Below, one piece after another: positions 1 to 22,248 of a stretch of DNA of 64,000 nt. Made by a program: the position numbers and the translations under genes. Below the pieces are notes generated by a model. The model was not told the DNA's origin, ran no database searches, and saw only the letters and a list, made by a program, of their open reading frames with translations. Position 1 is the first letter of the stretch. Each line of letters opens with the position of its first letter. This DNA is from Phoenix dactylifera (Eukaryota; Streptophyta; Magnoliopsida; Arecales; Arecaceae): NCBI RefSeq assembly GCF_009389715.1, contig NW_024067666.1, positions 723,001-787,000 of the forward strand, in the 5' to 3' direction.

Positions 1-3000
1 TCATCATGATCATTCTTATTGAAATGATTGCATGAAGTTTGGTATTTAGAAATGAAGCACGTGGATTGTTTTGATATCCTTAAGATGTCAGAAGATGGAT
101 TATATTGCAAATTTTCTATGTTTTACAAATCTTAGATTCATGATGTGTGATTGGCCAACTGGCCAACTATAAGAGGTTAAAGCTCATGCTACCAAAATTC
201 TAGAGTTAATCCTTCCCCGGTGTTAATGAAAACAATTTTGTTATAGCATTGGGATGTCTATGTTGTTGGTACAATACTATTTACTTTCTGTTTGCTCCCA
301 AATTTACCTTTTAGTTCCATCTATGGGGTCGCGTTTTTTTTTCTTTTGATTAGTTTTGACTACATTTGTTAAAGTAGGGATGCAGCAAGGGCAACTTAAT
401 CCCAAACTGGAGCTGACCAACCTGTTTTATTGGTTGGATTGACCAGATATGTAGGATTTCTAGGTTTGCTGCTACCATTTCAATTTCATGTTGGGTTGAG
501 TTTTTGTTTAGGATTGGAGCAACCTGCCTAAAGTTGAATGTAGGAGCAATGTTGCTAAGATTGGGATAGGATCCTATAATGGAATAGAAGGTGGTCAAAC
601 TTGATTGGCTTGTGGATTATATATCATAGACCATAAGATTTTTTTAGTTTTTATAAAAAACATAAAAAATATAAAAATTGTAGAATTAAGTAAGAAGTCC
701 CAAGAAAGAGGAGAAATTGGATAATCAGTGAGAAGTCTGCTGTAACAAGAGTATTAGCAAGATTTAGCATGGTAAAAAGAAGAAAACAGGGTTAAGTTTC
801 CTTAAAATCAGAAAACAGGAAACAGAATTGAGGAGAGTTGAGGAGGAGGGAAGAATCGTAAAATAGAAGAATAAAAGAAAGGAGAAAGGAGCAAGAGGCC
901 TGCAGCAATTTATTTTATAAATCTTCCTCAGGAAAATGAATGCTTGGACTCCTTTTCTTCTTTTACAAGCACTTTTAAATGCTATATAAACAGCAGAACA
1001 ATACTTGCTTAATATTGAATGAACTGGATCTTGGATTGATATGGATTAGAATTCTTCATGCTAAGCATTCATATTAGGAAACTAGGTACTTGACAATTAT
1101 TACTTGAGAAAACCAGCTGGCCATTTATTAGATCCCAGTTTGAATTCAAATAGAACTTTAAAAGGAAGAGAAATCAATACACCTCAATTTGAATTCAAAT
1201 AGAACTCTTTAAGAGGAAAATAAAATGAAGAAACTTTAGGTGTCCTAAGCTCCTCTTAGTCAATCATCCAAATCAGCAAAATAATTCCTAAAGAAGGATA
1301 TCAAGTGCGTGAACAGTGCACAAACAGCTTATTTAAGTGGACTGGATGATCCGATGGATCAGACGAACCATGAGTTGGATTGTACAATCCAAATTTGGAT
1401 CACCATCCTCTCCAAAAAGAGATCCAAGTTCCCCATTCGTTTCATTTTGGAGTTGTTTTGTTCCAGATCATACAATCTGGGTTGTGGATTGCCCGATTTT
1501 AATTACAGTGCCTAGATGTGGCTAGGGTTGGGCCAAGTCATGTTTGTGTCCACTTATCGTCACATCTATGCTCGATGCTCCCGCAAAGCCTTTGCAAGCC
1601 AGGAATATGGAGCCAAAAGGGGACACAAAAGGATGAAGAGAATGCTAGATTTTGTGTTGCCCTTAGTCTAAAATGGCACAAGGAATGTGAGAGAGAGTGC
1701 ATCATGGGAACAAGTTTGTCACCATAACTTGGTGATCCTTGCTTATAAACTCATAGGTGCTCTACTAATGGATCAGAACTTGTTGATCTATATTTATCAG
1801 TGGTAGGTAACTGTGACTACATTTGATGTGAAATTATTCTGTAATATAATTACATATCAAAACCCCAAGTTTAGCCAAATAGATAGCGGAGGGTGAGAGA
1901 AAAAGAGGGTCTTTTGGAGTTGATGCTGGGATTGCCTTCCACAACAGAAGCTAATCATCAGTTTAGAGATAAAAATTTGAGCAGCTGTTGCCAAAAATAG
2001 AAGAGAGCTAAATGGAGATCTGAAGAAGAGAGAATGGTAAAAATTTAACCAACTCTGATTTGTATATGAAAAATTTTTGTTAGGTAATAACTAACTATAA
2101 CTTTTCCTCATTATTACCAGGTGTCCTTTTTCAACCGAACTAGTTTGTGCTTAAATAAGCCAAACTGATATGATATATCACTAGATGCAAGAATAACTCT
2201 GCTACAGCCTGTCCTATTACGTTTGATCTACCATCTGTACTGAATACTCCAACATAATCCTCCATAGATTCAAAATGTAGGATAAATCTCAACCAACATC
2301 GGTCTGGTTTTGCTTTTCTTTCACATATCCTGTTATTCTTCCACAAATTAGATCAAAAACATGCACAATAATAACAGGCCAATTTATACTCGACAACTGT
2401 TTAACCTTGAAAAAATTCAGCACTTGATATGTTTGTAGATTGGATGCACAACACAGGCATGATATGTTCATCTATTAGAATTTTAAATAAAGGTCACTGG
2501 AAAGTTCAATTAATACCTAAATTCATATTTGAATTGAACCGTAAAAGTATGATTTCCAATGCAAAATTGATAATGGATGTGATGGTGAACCTAATGAATA
2601 TCAAATCAAGGTCCATTTGAGGAATGGAAGGGTTGGATGTATTTAGGTCTGAATTCAGTGCCTTACTACTCATCCATGTTGAAGTTTGAATTTGCATAGG
2701 AAAGAAAAATTAAGTGACTGAAATCTAGCCTAAGATCTTGGGATTTAGCATTTAAGTGGAGTGCAGAGGTTTAAATTAAAATAAGAAGAGGGTTTAAAGG
2801 GCCTGTCGAACAACTCGATTTGTGCAACATGGTTATAACTCAATAGATGGATTAGGTGGAGATCTATATGAGAAAATTTTAGGATCAATACTTGGAACTG
2901 AGAACATGGAAAACAGATTGAAATGTAGAAAAATTAAAGAAGTAGAGTATAAAAGAACAGAAAGTGGAGGAAATAGTAAGGGAAGAGGAAAGATAATACC

Positions 3001-3847
3001 TAGCGCCCTCCACTAAGAAAGTTTCAGATCGATGATTTGACGGTCTTGCACTTCTGTTACAGATTCACATGATAAGAGGAAAAGAAGTCATTCATTGATT
3101 CACCATTCTTCATTAAAATTCTAGGTCCCCTATTTATAACAGAAAGGAACCTTAATGATTAATTCTAGGTCCTTACTATTCATGGTTGCTGTAACATAAA
3201 CAGTTTTGTGAAAGATATGATTACAGATTTAATATCAGTAAGCTGTCAAATAAGATTTGAGGGCTTTTGATCTGTCTTTGATTCAAAACAAACCATTAGA
3301 AATAAAAGAAAAATACAGCAAATTGACGACTATTGTTCACTCTAGGAGAAATGTCTTGGCCCGTTGCCCTCCGATGGATCCTTGCATCTTACCTCCATCG
3401 GCCTGTGAAGCATGACATTATCTGAATCAAGCATAACATGATACCCACATCTTATCCATGAACATCGTTTAATTCCTCCCATCCTCAAATCATTTGGCTG
3501 AGCGCCAGGTGTTTCATAATAAGCCGTTAGTATTCTTGAAGGTGCCCACTGTATGTGGTCAATTGAGAAATCTCATGGTGCTTAAGCCAAAGGTGGTGTC
3601 TATCATATTGAATGACAAGTAAAGCTAAATTAGATCTGTATGTTCTTTCCCAGTAATTCCTCCTTTTCCACTTTTCTGGAGGAAAATTGTCTACAATATT
3701 TTAGCTTTTTTTTTTTTGTTTTTGGTAAATGTTCATTCATCTTGGATTTCATTGCACATAGATGCCTCTTTTTAGGTGCTTGTGCTTTTTATATTTGCCC
3801 TTTGGCAGTGCAAACTGATCATAGTTTTCCCCCTTCTCCCTATTCAG
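1..3847 (+). other. Long intron of the SF3B4-like gene (left part off-window), AT-rich
   Basis: No convincing exon was found here. The next exon (3848) begins mid-RRM2, and nothing resembling RRM1 or the start of RRM2 is visible upstream, so the missing 5' exons should lie left of the window and this whole stretch is read as intron. It ends in a pyrimidine-rich tract and a CAG acceptor at 3845-3847. It contains a local direct duplication of about 50 bp sharing the core TTTGAATTCAAATAGAACT (about 1138-1185 and 1189-1236). Short ORFs around 1309-1727 show no family features. That it is intron rather than intergenic DNA is inference from the partial gene. Confidence 0.6.
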
Positions 3848-4845
3848 ATAATGCGAGATCCTGAAACTGGGAATTCTCGAGGTTTTGGCTTTATTAGCTA
3901 CGATTCCTTCGAGTCATCTGATGCAGCAATAGAGGTAATTTCATCAAGTTAGCTGGATTCATTTAAATTAGTTGGCATATTTTGAATGCAATGTGCTGTA
4001 TATTTGATGCAAGTTATTTGAAAGTCATAGAAATTTCTTGTCTGAATGATGCAATAGGTGTTAGGTGCTTTGCTGCTTTCACATCTTATTTTCTTTCATT
4101 TTCTTCTGCATGTGTTTCTTGTTCATACAGTCTATGAATGGTCAGTACCTGTGTAACCGGCAAATCACCGTTTCTTATGCATATAAAAAAGACACTAAAG
4201 GGGAACGCCATGGCACTCCAGCAGGTACGTTTCTTTAATCTCTAAAAGTTCAGAGCCTGGCAAGCATCAGACTAGGTGCTCGGAATTCTGAAATGATATT
4301 TTTATGTTTTGTTTGTTTGGCACTCTGCAGAGAGAGTTCTAGCGTCAAGCAACCCAGGAACTCAAAAGAACAGGCCACACACCTTATTTGCAAGTGGGCC
4401 ACCAACACTCACCAACGGGCCCCAGGCAAATGCAGGTGGTGGCGCACCGATCCCTCCACGACCCTACGCCAATGGTGCGATTCCACCCGGACCAGTTCGG
4501 CCTCCTCCACCAATGGGCCAGTTTCCTCCCCCCATGCAGATGGCAGGGCCTCCATCATGGCCTGGCCAAGCACAGCCACCCAGCCAGTCCATTCCACCAC
4601 CTACCATGCTACCGCCACCGCTCCAGCACTATCGGCCTCCTGCGCAACCGTATAGTATGCAACCTCCTCCACCTACAGGCATGGTGAGGCCACCGCCGCC
4701 ACCTTCTTTGTGGAGGCCGCCGCCGCCGCCGCCGCCACATGTAGGTGCACCATCGATGCCTCTGCCTCAGATGTCCATGCCACTGCCGCCGCCACCAAGT
4801 GCTCCACCCCAAGCACGGCCTGCTGCTCCAAATTCTATAGGATGA
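3848..4845 (+). CDS. SF3B4: Splicing factor 3B subunit 4 (SAP49/SF3b49)-like, 3' end only
   Basis: Three exons: 3848-3934, 4131-4224 and 4331-4845, all with GT-AG borders and continuous frame. The first two encode the second half of RRM2, with the RNP1-like stretch [12 protein letters not shown] followed by [19 protein letters not shown]. The last exon encodes a proline-rich tail with PPPPPP runs, glycine and methionine, ending at TGA 4843-4845. In the family, two N-terminal RRMs contact SF3B2/SAP145 and pre-mRNA upstream of the branch point within the U2 snRNP SF3b complex in the nucleus, and the proline-rich tail is typical. RRM1 and the start codon are off-window. Antisense and alternate-frame ORFs over the proline tail (4293-4863) are shadows of codon bias. 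Confidence 0.9.
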
Positions 4846-5560
4846 GTTGTCGGAAGCATGCACTAATGAATTGCTCAGGAGTTTTAGACTCTCCTATGGT
4901 GTGGAAAATTTGGATGATTATGCGCTTGTTGGCTACTTCGGCATATTTTGGGACAAGACATTAAGTATCCTACAATCGAATCTCGCCTGATGAACGGAGA
5001 GTATAAAGTGTATGGGAATCTCGACGTGTGAGAGCAAGCATATGCAAGTGATGGATTGGTGTCAAGATCCACCTTGCTTTGACACTATGCTCAAGTGATG
5101 ATGTGCCTGGAAGATGATGAAGATTCAAGGCTCACTGTGCTAATTAAAAATAGAAATTGGTTATGAGTTCATACTTTTTATTTATGCTAAGGCTGCACAT
5201 ATTATCCTGGAGAGCATTGCCAAGTAGGGATTCTATCGAGTGATAATTTGTCTTCAGATGAGGTAGTGAATCTCCTGCACCCTAAGTTGTAAGAACTTTC
5301 TACCGTTTTAAGTACTCGTCAGATTTTAAATGGCTGATATTAATGGCACAGTCGCCTGCTCTTTTTCTTCCGCTTAAGAGTACTTACCAAAGCTATATCA
5401 GATGACGGTCTAGGTTATAATTACTGCCAAGTCCTTGAAAAATGATATTCAGACATGAAGAACATGGGGATCCAAGTTCTCCGGTAAAGTCCAACTTTTA
5501 CCTAAGTTCTGCTCAAGAATGGACGCTCGTGGATATTGACCGTTATTTTCAAGTTGGATC
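4846..5560 (+). other. 3' UTR and downstream flank of SF3B4-like gene
   Basis: No coding signal was seen. The first few hundred bases after the stop are the presumed 3' untranslated region. No strong AATAAA signal stands out, so the transcript end cannot be placed. Confidence 0.35.
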
Positions 5561-5639
5561 AAATTGGACAGATTGCATACGGTGAATCTACGCCCTAACC
5601 CACTTGGACCTTTGTTATCAAATCCCTCTGGGTGGCTCA

Positions 5640-6085
5640 TGGTCTTTTTTATCTCGAACTTTACTGTAGCTAGCCTCTCATCCTCTTCCTTCTCTTTTTC
5701 TCTTCTCCCTCGTCCTTCTCTTGAGTCGCTTCTCGCCGCAGCCTTGATGCCTATGGCCGCTTCCTTTGCCTCAAACTTCGCCATGCCAACCTCCTCCTCC
5801 ATCACTGTCCACCCCCTGCTCCCCTCTCCTTCATTTTCTCCACCCTTCTCAAGGTCTGCACCACTGCCCACTCCCTCTTCATGAGCACCTAGGTCTATGA
5901 CCAAGCCCTTGCACCGGTGGTTTTGTTGGCAATCTTTTTGGCCATGATGTTCTTATCTCCTTATATGTTGAGTGCTCTAATATGGTGTCTACTCACAAGA
6001 TGTTTGACAAAATTTTTGTTTGAGATGCCTCTCTTCTCTCCAAGCTCACTTCCAAATGCATGAAGTAAGCTTTCTTGTAAGTTAA
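5640..6085 (+). pseudogene. Degenerate PPR-like fragment
   Basis: Two adjacent frames together give a pentatricopeptide-like text. One reads FSTLLKVCTTAHSLF and then VYDQALAP after a stop (about 5830-5915). After a one-base frame change the other reads HDVLISLYVECSN, then THKMFDKIFV, a stop, and DASLLSKLTSKCMK (about 5940-6065). This matches the usual order of a plant PPR unit (LISLYxKCGxxxxARKxFDxMxxRDxxSWNxxI). Stops and frameshifts show it is not functional. PPR genes are mostly intronless organelle RNA-binding proteins, so this is likely an old gene relic or fragment. Family assignment rests on motif resemblance alone. Confidence 0.42.
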
Positions 6086-9000
6086 CCATGACAACTTGAG
6101 TTATAGTGCAACTTCAACAATCGTGCTCCAAAGAGATCTATGGAGGCCATTATGCTGGGGATTTGCTCCTGGTAACAAACCTATGATGGAGAATATTTCT
6201 TTGCATGCTTGTAGAAATATCGTTAGGCCCAACTTAGGAGGTGATTTTGTGGAGCTCAAAAAAGAATGATAGCTTGCAAGTTCTTACAAAGATTAGTAAT
6301 GCTAAAAGTAATAGAAATCTAATCCCGAAAGAAAAGAGAAGAAAAGTTACATAGATGTTCTGTAACTCACATCCGTCGAAGCATTGTAGTGCATTAAGTA
6401 CTATCCTTCATTCATGGGAAGTATTTGATGTAATACAACTTTTCAGTGAGGAAAGATGGTCAGTACTTGATGCCATACAACTTGTAAGTGAGGGGATGAA
6501 CTACACGTCATCTGTATAACTTTATTATACAAGATGTCTATGTTATCATACCATTAACGAGCATCATCCACCTCAATAAGGTGGGACTGCAACAATGGTT
6601 GGTGATGCAAAGAATCCCAAATTGTGCTATGGGACGAGCCTAGGTTATGGATGCCGGTTAGAATCAAGCTAATCAATAATTTGATACAGTGATCCGATTA
6701 AGAAGAAGAAGGAAATTCTTCAACCCGTTTAACTCAAATCTAAATAAAAGAGTCACAAAACCTCTATTTATACTAGTGATGTCATTATTGCACAATTTGG
6801 ATTAGATTTCTTGTTGTAACTTTTTAGAAATAGATATGATGAGTGAAAATCATCATTAAAAGTTAAAATCCTATATAAGGTAGATTTTGACTTCTTCATC
6901 GATTTTGTCTTCAACGTTGAACTTAATTATTTTTTTGAATTGGAGGATATATCCGATCAAGGTTTTTTACGAAAAGAAATTATTTTTTGCTTTGACCATC
7001 CATTTTAAGGTCTAAATAATGGAATTTCCTCTGATTGCTTGGTGCGCTGCAGTCTTATGACACGACGTTACGTCGTGAGCTCAATAATTTATCCGATTTC
7101 AACAAAAATAATACTTTAATATGAAGTTATGTGGTCAAAATATTTTATATCGAGTCCAGTGATCTTTCTAGATTATGCAGCGCTAGCTCTTGATCTTACA
7201 TCAAGATCCATGAAAATATAGGACCATATGCCAAATATAAACCATATGCTCTCTTTTACTAGCTCCCATGGATCATCGGTAAGTAAAAATGCTCGTCAAA
7301 CTCGCAGGTTGCATCTTCATAGAATGTGGCATCTTTGTATCGGTGAAGGCAGGACGCATCACCAGAATTGGATCTGTTGCAACTTAGAAAGCCTTTCCTA
7401 TGAAAAAGAATTCTATAAGTCTTTTTCATGACAACGTTAGCGTTAGTTGGCTCTATTTCTTCTGGAAATAAGCTTAGAGGTCTTAAGGCTTCGTTAGAGA
7501 CGTGACAAAGTGGGAATTGAATGCTCATGCTTGGAAGTTGGCAGCGCCGCGCTTCCCTTGCTGCAGCCAGCGATTTGCGGGATACTTTCAGGCGCGTGTC
7601 CATCACTCTCACCACTCGATATTAAACAGCTATTCTTCAACAAGGCCCCCACGAAAGCGCCCTTGACCAAATGAAAATGACCATTTGAGAAAGAGTGGCA
7701 TGGCCCAGTGGATGATGCTATGCAATGCCTTGATGGAAAATTGAATTTTTGGTGCTCTAAATAATTCCCCATGGTGGATACTTAGAGTTAAAAGATTTAT
7801 GAAAAGTGATTTAGAAATTACTATTTTTTATTTTTATTAGATGTATCTGTACTAGAACTGTATGAATCATCTCTCTTTTTTTTTTAAAAATAATGATTTA
7901 GAAATTAGTCTATCTAGCCATATGATACTCTCCCAAGTGGCCCATTTTCTATTTTGTTTCTCATAATCCTAGCAATTTCAGGCATGCAATTTTGCTAGGT
8001 TCTCTATAAGTGTTATACTTGCCCCATATTCCAACAAAAGTAAAGTAGGTACATGGGTTAGGATATCCTTTTTATATATATAACCAAAAATATTTCACAG
8101 GATCGGCCTAATCGTTAGACGACTGAGGCGGTCACCTAAGGCCCTAGCCCAAAGAAAGCCCACAACAGAAAAAGCCTCAAAGACAAAATGAAAAGAAAAA
8201 TAGCCTCTCTGTGAGTTCACCTTAGGCCGACCGACCCATTGCAAGAAAGACCTCAAAGACAGAATGACTTTAAGTGCCCAAATACATTGGGTCGCTCCTG
8301 CCCGTGAACAATTAATCAATGGATTTAAGATGCCACTTTTCTTGGTGCTGCTTCCTTGTTGATGCATGGGAGCAAATCAAATAAGTCATGTTGTTTCGTA
8401 CATCTTGATACTTGCAGCGTAAAAGAGGGGAAAAAAAATGGAAAGTACTTCCCAGATCATCCAATCCAATGTGGGATTGGCATGGCACGAGGAAACTAAG
8501 ATGTGGCATGCTCTATCCTTTCTGAATTGCACCTAAACCCTTCTACCATATTAGATGGGAAGGGGAAAAAAAAAAGAAGCGAAGCAGAGGTGGCTTGCTC
8601 CATAGCAATACTCTTTCTTTTAAATTTTAACCGTAAAATATCGTGAAGTACGGTTTAAATCACAGGAGATGCACTTATGAGTCGAGTTAATATATATTTG
8701 GAACTTTCTTTAACTGAAATCTTGCACTCTTTCTTTCTTATTCTCTATTTTGTAAATTTGCTTTGAGATATCATTTTGCTAATCTAATCATAAGAGGATG
8801 GATGGTTTGAGCTCAACATTGCTGAAGAGAAGCAATCTTTTCCACAATGTGGCCATCCACAACTGCCCAATGTTATAATGTATGCTGACCAGGATAAGTT
8901 ATAAAATGCACCCTTATCCATCATTGCAAGAGAGAGTGTGTGACTATAGAGTTGACGCCTACATCAAAATAGAGCAAATGCTACACACTGGCTATTGTGA

Positions 9001-9200
9001 TCGACTTGGTAGCTCTCCATGTATATCTTGTTCCGGGATATGCCGGCACACTGGCTACCGTGATCGGACTTGGTAGCTCTCCATGCATATCTTGTTCCGG
9101 GCCATGCCTGGGCCTGATAGATAATTATGGTATCAACTCAACCCGGCCCAAAGTTGGACAGGGGATGTGGGCAAGTGGCAATCTCGCAATTTCATACTTA
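6086..9200. other. Intergenic stretch upstream of SDH1
   Basis: AT-rich, with no gene that can be supported. Overlapping minus-strand ORFs at 7259-7772 (GC-richer than their surroundings) have no recognisable motif and may be a relic. 8095-8330 carries a short internal near-repeat around CTCAAAGACA, of the type seen in decayed repeats. 8990-9110 holds a separate tandem duplication. Confidence 0.4.
8985..9110. repeat. Two-copy tandem duplication (about 60 bp unit)
   Basis: The segment beginning ACACTGGCTATTGTGATCG and running through the cores TTGGTAGCTCTCCATG and ATATCTTGTTCCGGG is followed directly by a second copy (ACACTGGCTACCGTGATCGG, then the same cores). The copies differ by a few substitutions and one inserted base. 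It lies about 300 bp upstream of the SDH1 start codon, in promoter-proximal DNA. Confidence 0.8.
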
Positions 9201-9414
9201 AACGAGGTCAGACTTTTGGGAAATCTCCCATAACATAGTATGCGACAATTGGCCACGCGCCCTTTCTGTCTCCACAGTCCCCCTCCCCGTGACCTGAGCC
9301 CTGCGATCCGTTCTCGGCGATCCATCCCGTCTCCGGGGAAGTCGAAAGGAAGCGAAGAGAAGCCCATCTATATTGATAGGGGTAGACCGATCTCAGAGAG
9401 GGAGAGATAGAGAG

Positions 9415-20485
<11,071 letters not shown>

Positions 20486-20579
20486 AATGCTGCTCTTCTT
20501 GCTTGAGTTGCTTTTTGAAGATTTGCTCAGAAAATAATTGCTTTTTGAAGGCTACCCGATTACATGACTTTGACAGTCA

Positions 20580-20585
20580 AATAAA
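20580..20585 (+). promoter_or_regulatory. Candidate polyadenylation signal of SDH1
   Basis: A canonical AATAAA lies about 95 bases after the SDH1 stop codon, a plausible distance for a plant near-upstream element. The actual cleavage site was not determined. Confidence 0.4.
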
Positions 20586-21044
20586 GTAGTTAAATTTCAG
20601 CATTTTCTCCAAAGGAAAAAAATGTGCAACCTATTTCAATGGGAGATGCCAAGTGCCGACAACCTGTGTATCTGATCTGAAAAATGCTGATATCCCTGAA
20701 TTATGATCAAAATGCCTTATCTCAAATGCAAACCAGGTTTAATTTACTTTCCTGATTATTGTTTGTGCAGAATGCAATCTAGTACCTCTAAGTAATGATC
20801 GTACCAACCGGCCTTTTCATATGTAGTTGATAATGTGGTGGAACTTGAAAGCATTGCTATAATGATATGCTGAGATTTTGTAGTCTAGAGTAACGGTTTA
20901 TGCAGGTCTGGCCTCTGTATATGCAGTTGGTAAATAGGAGTATTCTCTGCATGTAGAGTAGTTTATCTTACTGTGATAAGGTTGATCCTTAATACATTGA
21001 TTTGATCCTCCGAGATGACTACGGAAAATTATGTGACAGCTTCT

Positions 21045-21700
21045 TAGTAACTTTTCTATAAAATAGTGATACTTCAATTAGTTCTCCAGCAAGCTCAGTG
21101 ATTACTCCGTTCAGCACATCCTTCTCCGCATCTCATATGACCTCATCCTTCTCAACTAGGAGAAGCATCATGCTATTACAGCCAAGATCCCACATAGAGT
21201 TGGCATGTGGACGTCTGGATATCTCTCTCAAGCATCTCATGCAGGAATTCTGCAGTATCATAATTGGTGTTCTCCATGTAGCTGGGGAACTTCAAACTCT
21301 CAAGATCATCATTCAACTCATTAACCAATGTATCCAAGCATCTAACTTTCACTGGTGCCTAGGACATTGGCGTGGCACAATTTACTTCTCATTTCCCCTT
21401 TCCTGTTAGTTCATATCCACAGTCTAAAAGAAGCTTATTATCTTTGCCTGTGCATGAAATGTCATTGGCTCAATTGGAACCTTGACTCTTAAAACCGTCT
21501 GTGCTGTGTTGAGGAAATGCTGATTGTTTACTAGTACTTTGCATGAGGAAGCATTGGTCCTTTCTGTAACTGAACCTTATCCATCAACTTCAGATGCTGC
21601 CCGATTCTGCCACTCGAACAGGTTAGAGTTGCTGACTTCTGTGACAAAAAGGAAATGCAACCCTAAAAGTTTTTCCTAATTTTCCTGTTTAAGTTGTTTA
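21045..21700 (-). pseudogene. Intronless, frameshifted coding relic (possibly DUF4378/TRM-type protein)
   Basis: Read on the minus strand, consecutive blocks in shifting frames form a coherent protein-like text. In order they are FVTEVSNSNLFEWQNR, NTAQTVLRVKVPIEPMTF, LDCGYELTGKG, VRCLDTLVNELNDDLESLKF, then YDTAEFLHEMLERDIQ, and finally EKDVLNGVITELAGELIEV. Stop codons and frame changes separate them, and no introns are evident, as in a processed pseudogene or old gene fragment. The C-terminal pattern resembles the DUF4378 end of plant TRM/LONGIFOLIA-like proteins, but that family call is weak. It lies between the convergent-free neighbours SDH1 and the BTB gene. Confidence 0.45.
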
Positions 21701-22248
21701 ATTAACTTTTCATATTAGATTACTATGTTCGGTAATTTTCTGCATGTCACGGCTGCATGTCTATAAACAAGATATGTCTTATTTGTTCAATCAAGATTGC
21801 CTTCCAGTCCTGTCCGTGAAGTTCAGACATTTGCCCCCCAAATTTCCTTTTCCAAGACCAAAATTCCGGGGCCACCAGAGATCAATAATAGAGGTTTACT
21901 CTTTCTCCCAAAACAAAGAAAGAAAGAAAAAACCGTGTGAATGAAGGAAAACGGTAACTATGTCAAGGAACGACTCTCATAAGCATCAATATTTGTATAT
22001 CTTAAACATATTATGTCAAACAATGATCATAAGGAACATTAAATATATAATAACCTCATGACATGCCATCCTAATGCGTTGCACCGTCAAAAGGCCATGA
22101 AGGCCCACAAGACTTAACCGGCCCGATTGGAACCAAAATCGTACAGTACCCAAAGTCCAGACGATAATAAAACCATCCCTCTCGTCGCCGCCCAACGGCT
22201 CCCAAATCTCCCGTGTCCCGTTCGACGACGTCTTCTTTATCCATTAGT

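Noticed and set aside
4293..4863. Several ORFs overlapping the SF3B4 proline-rich exon
   Set aside because: Frame shadows of proline codons; only the frame continuous with RRM2 across splice sites is real.
22213..22248. Upstream extension of the BTB protein by 12 codons
   Set aside because: It begins with GTG. A plant gene would start at the first ATG, 22249.
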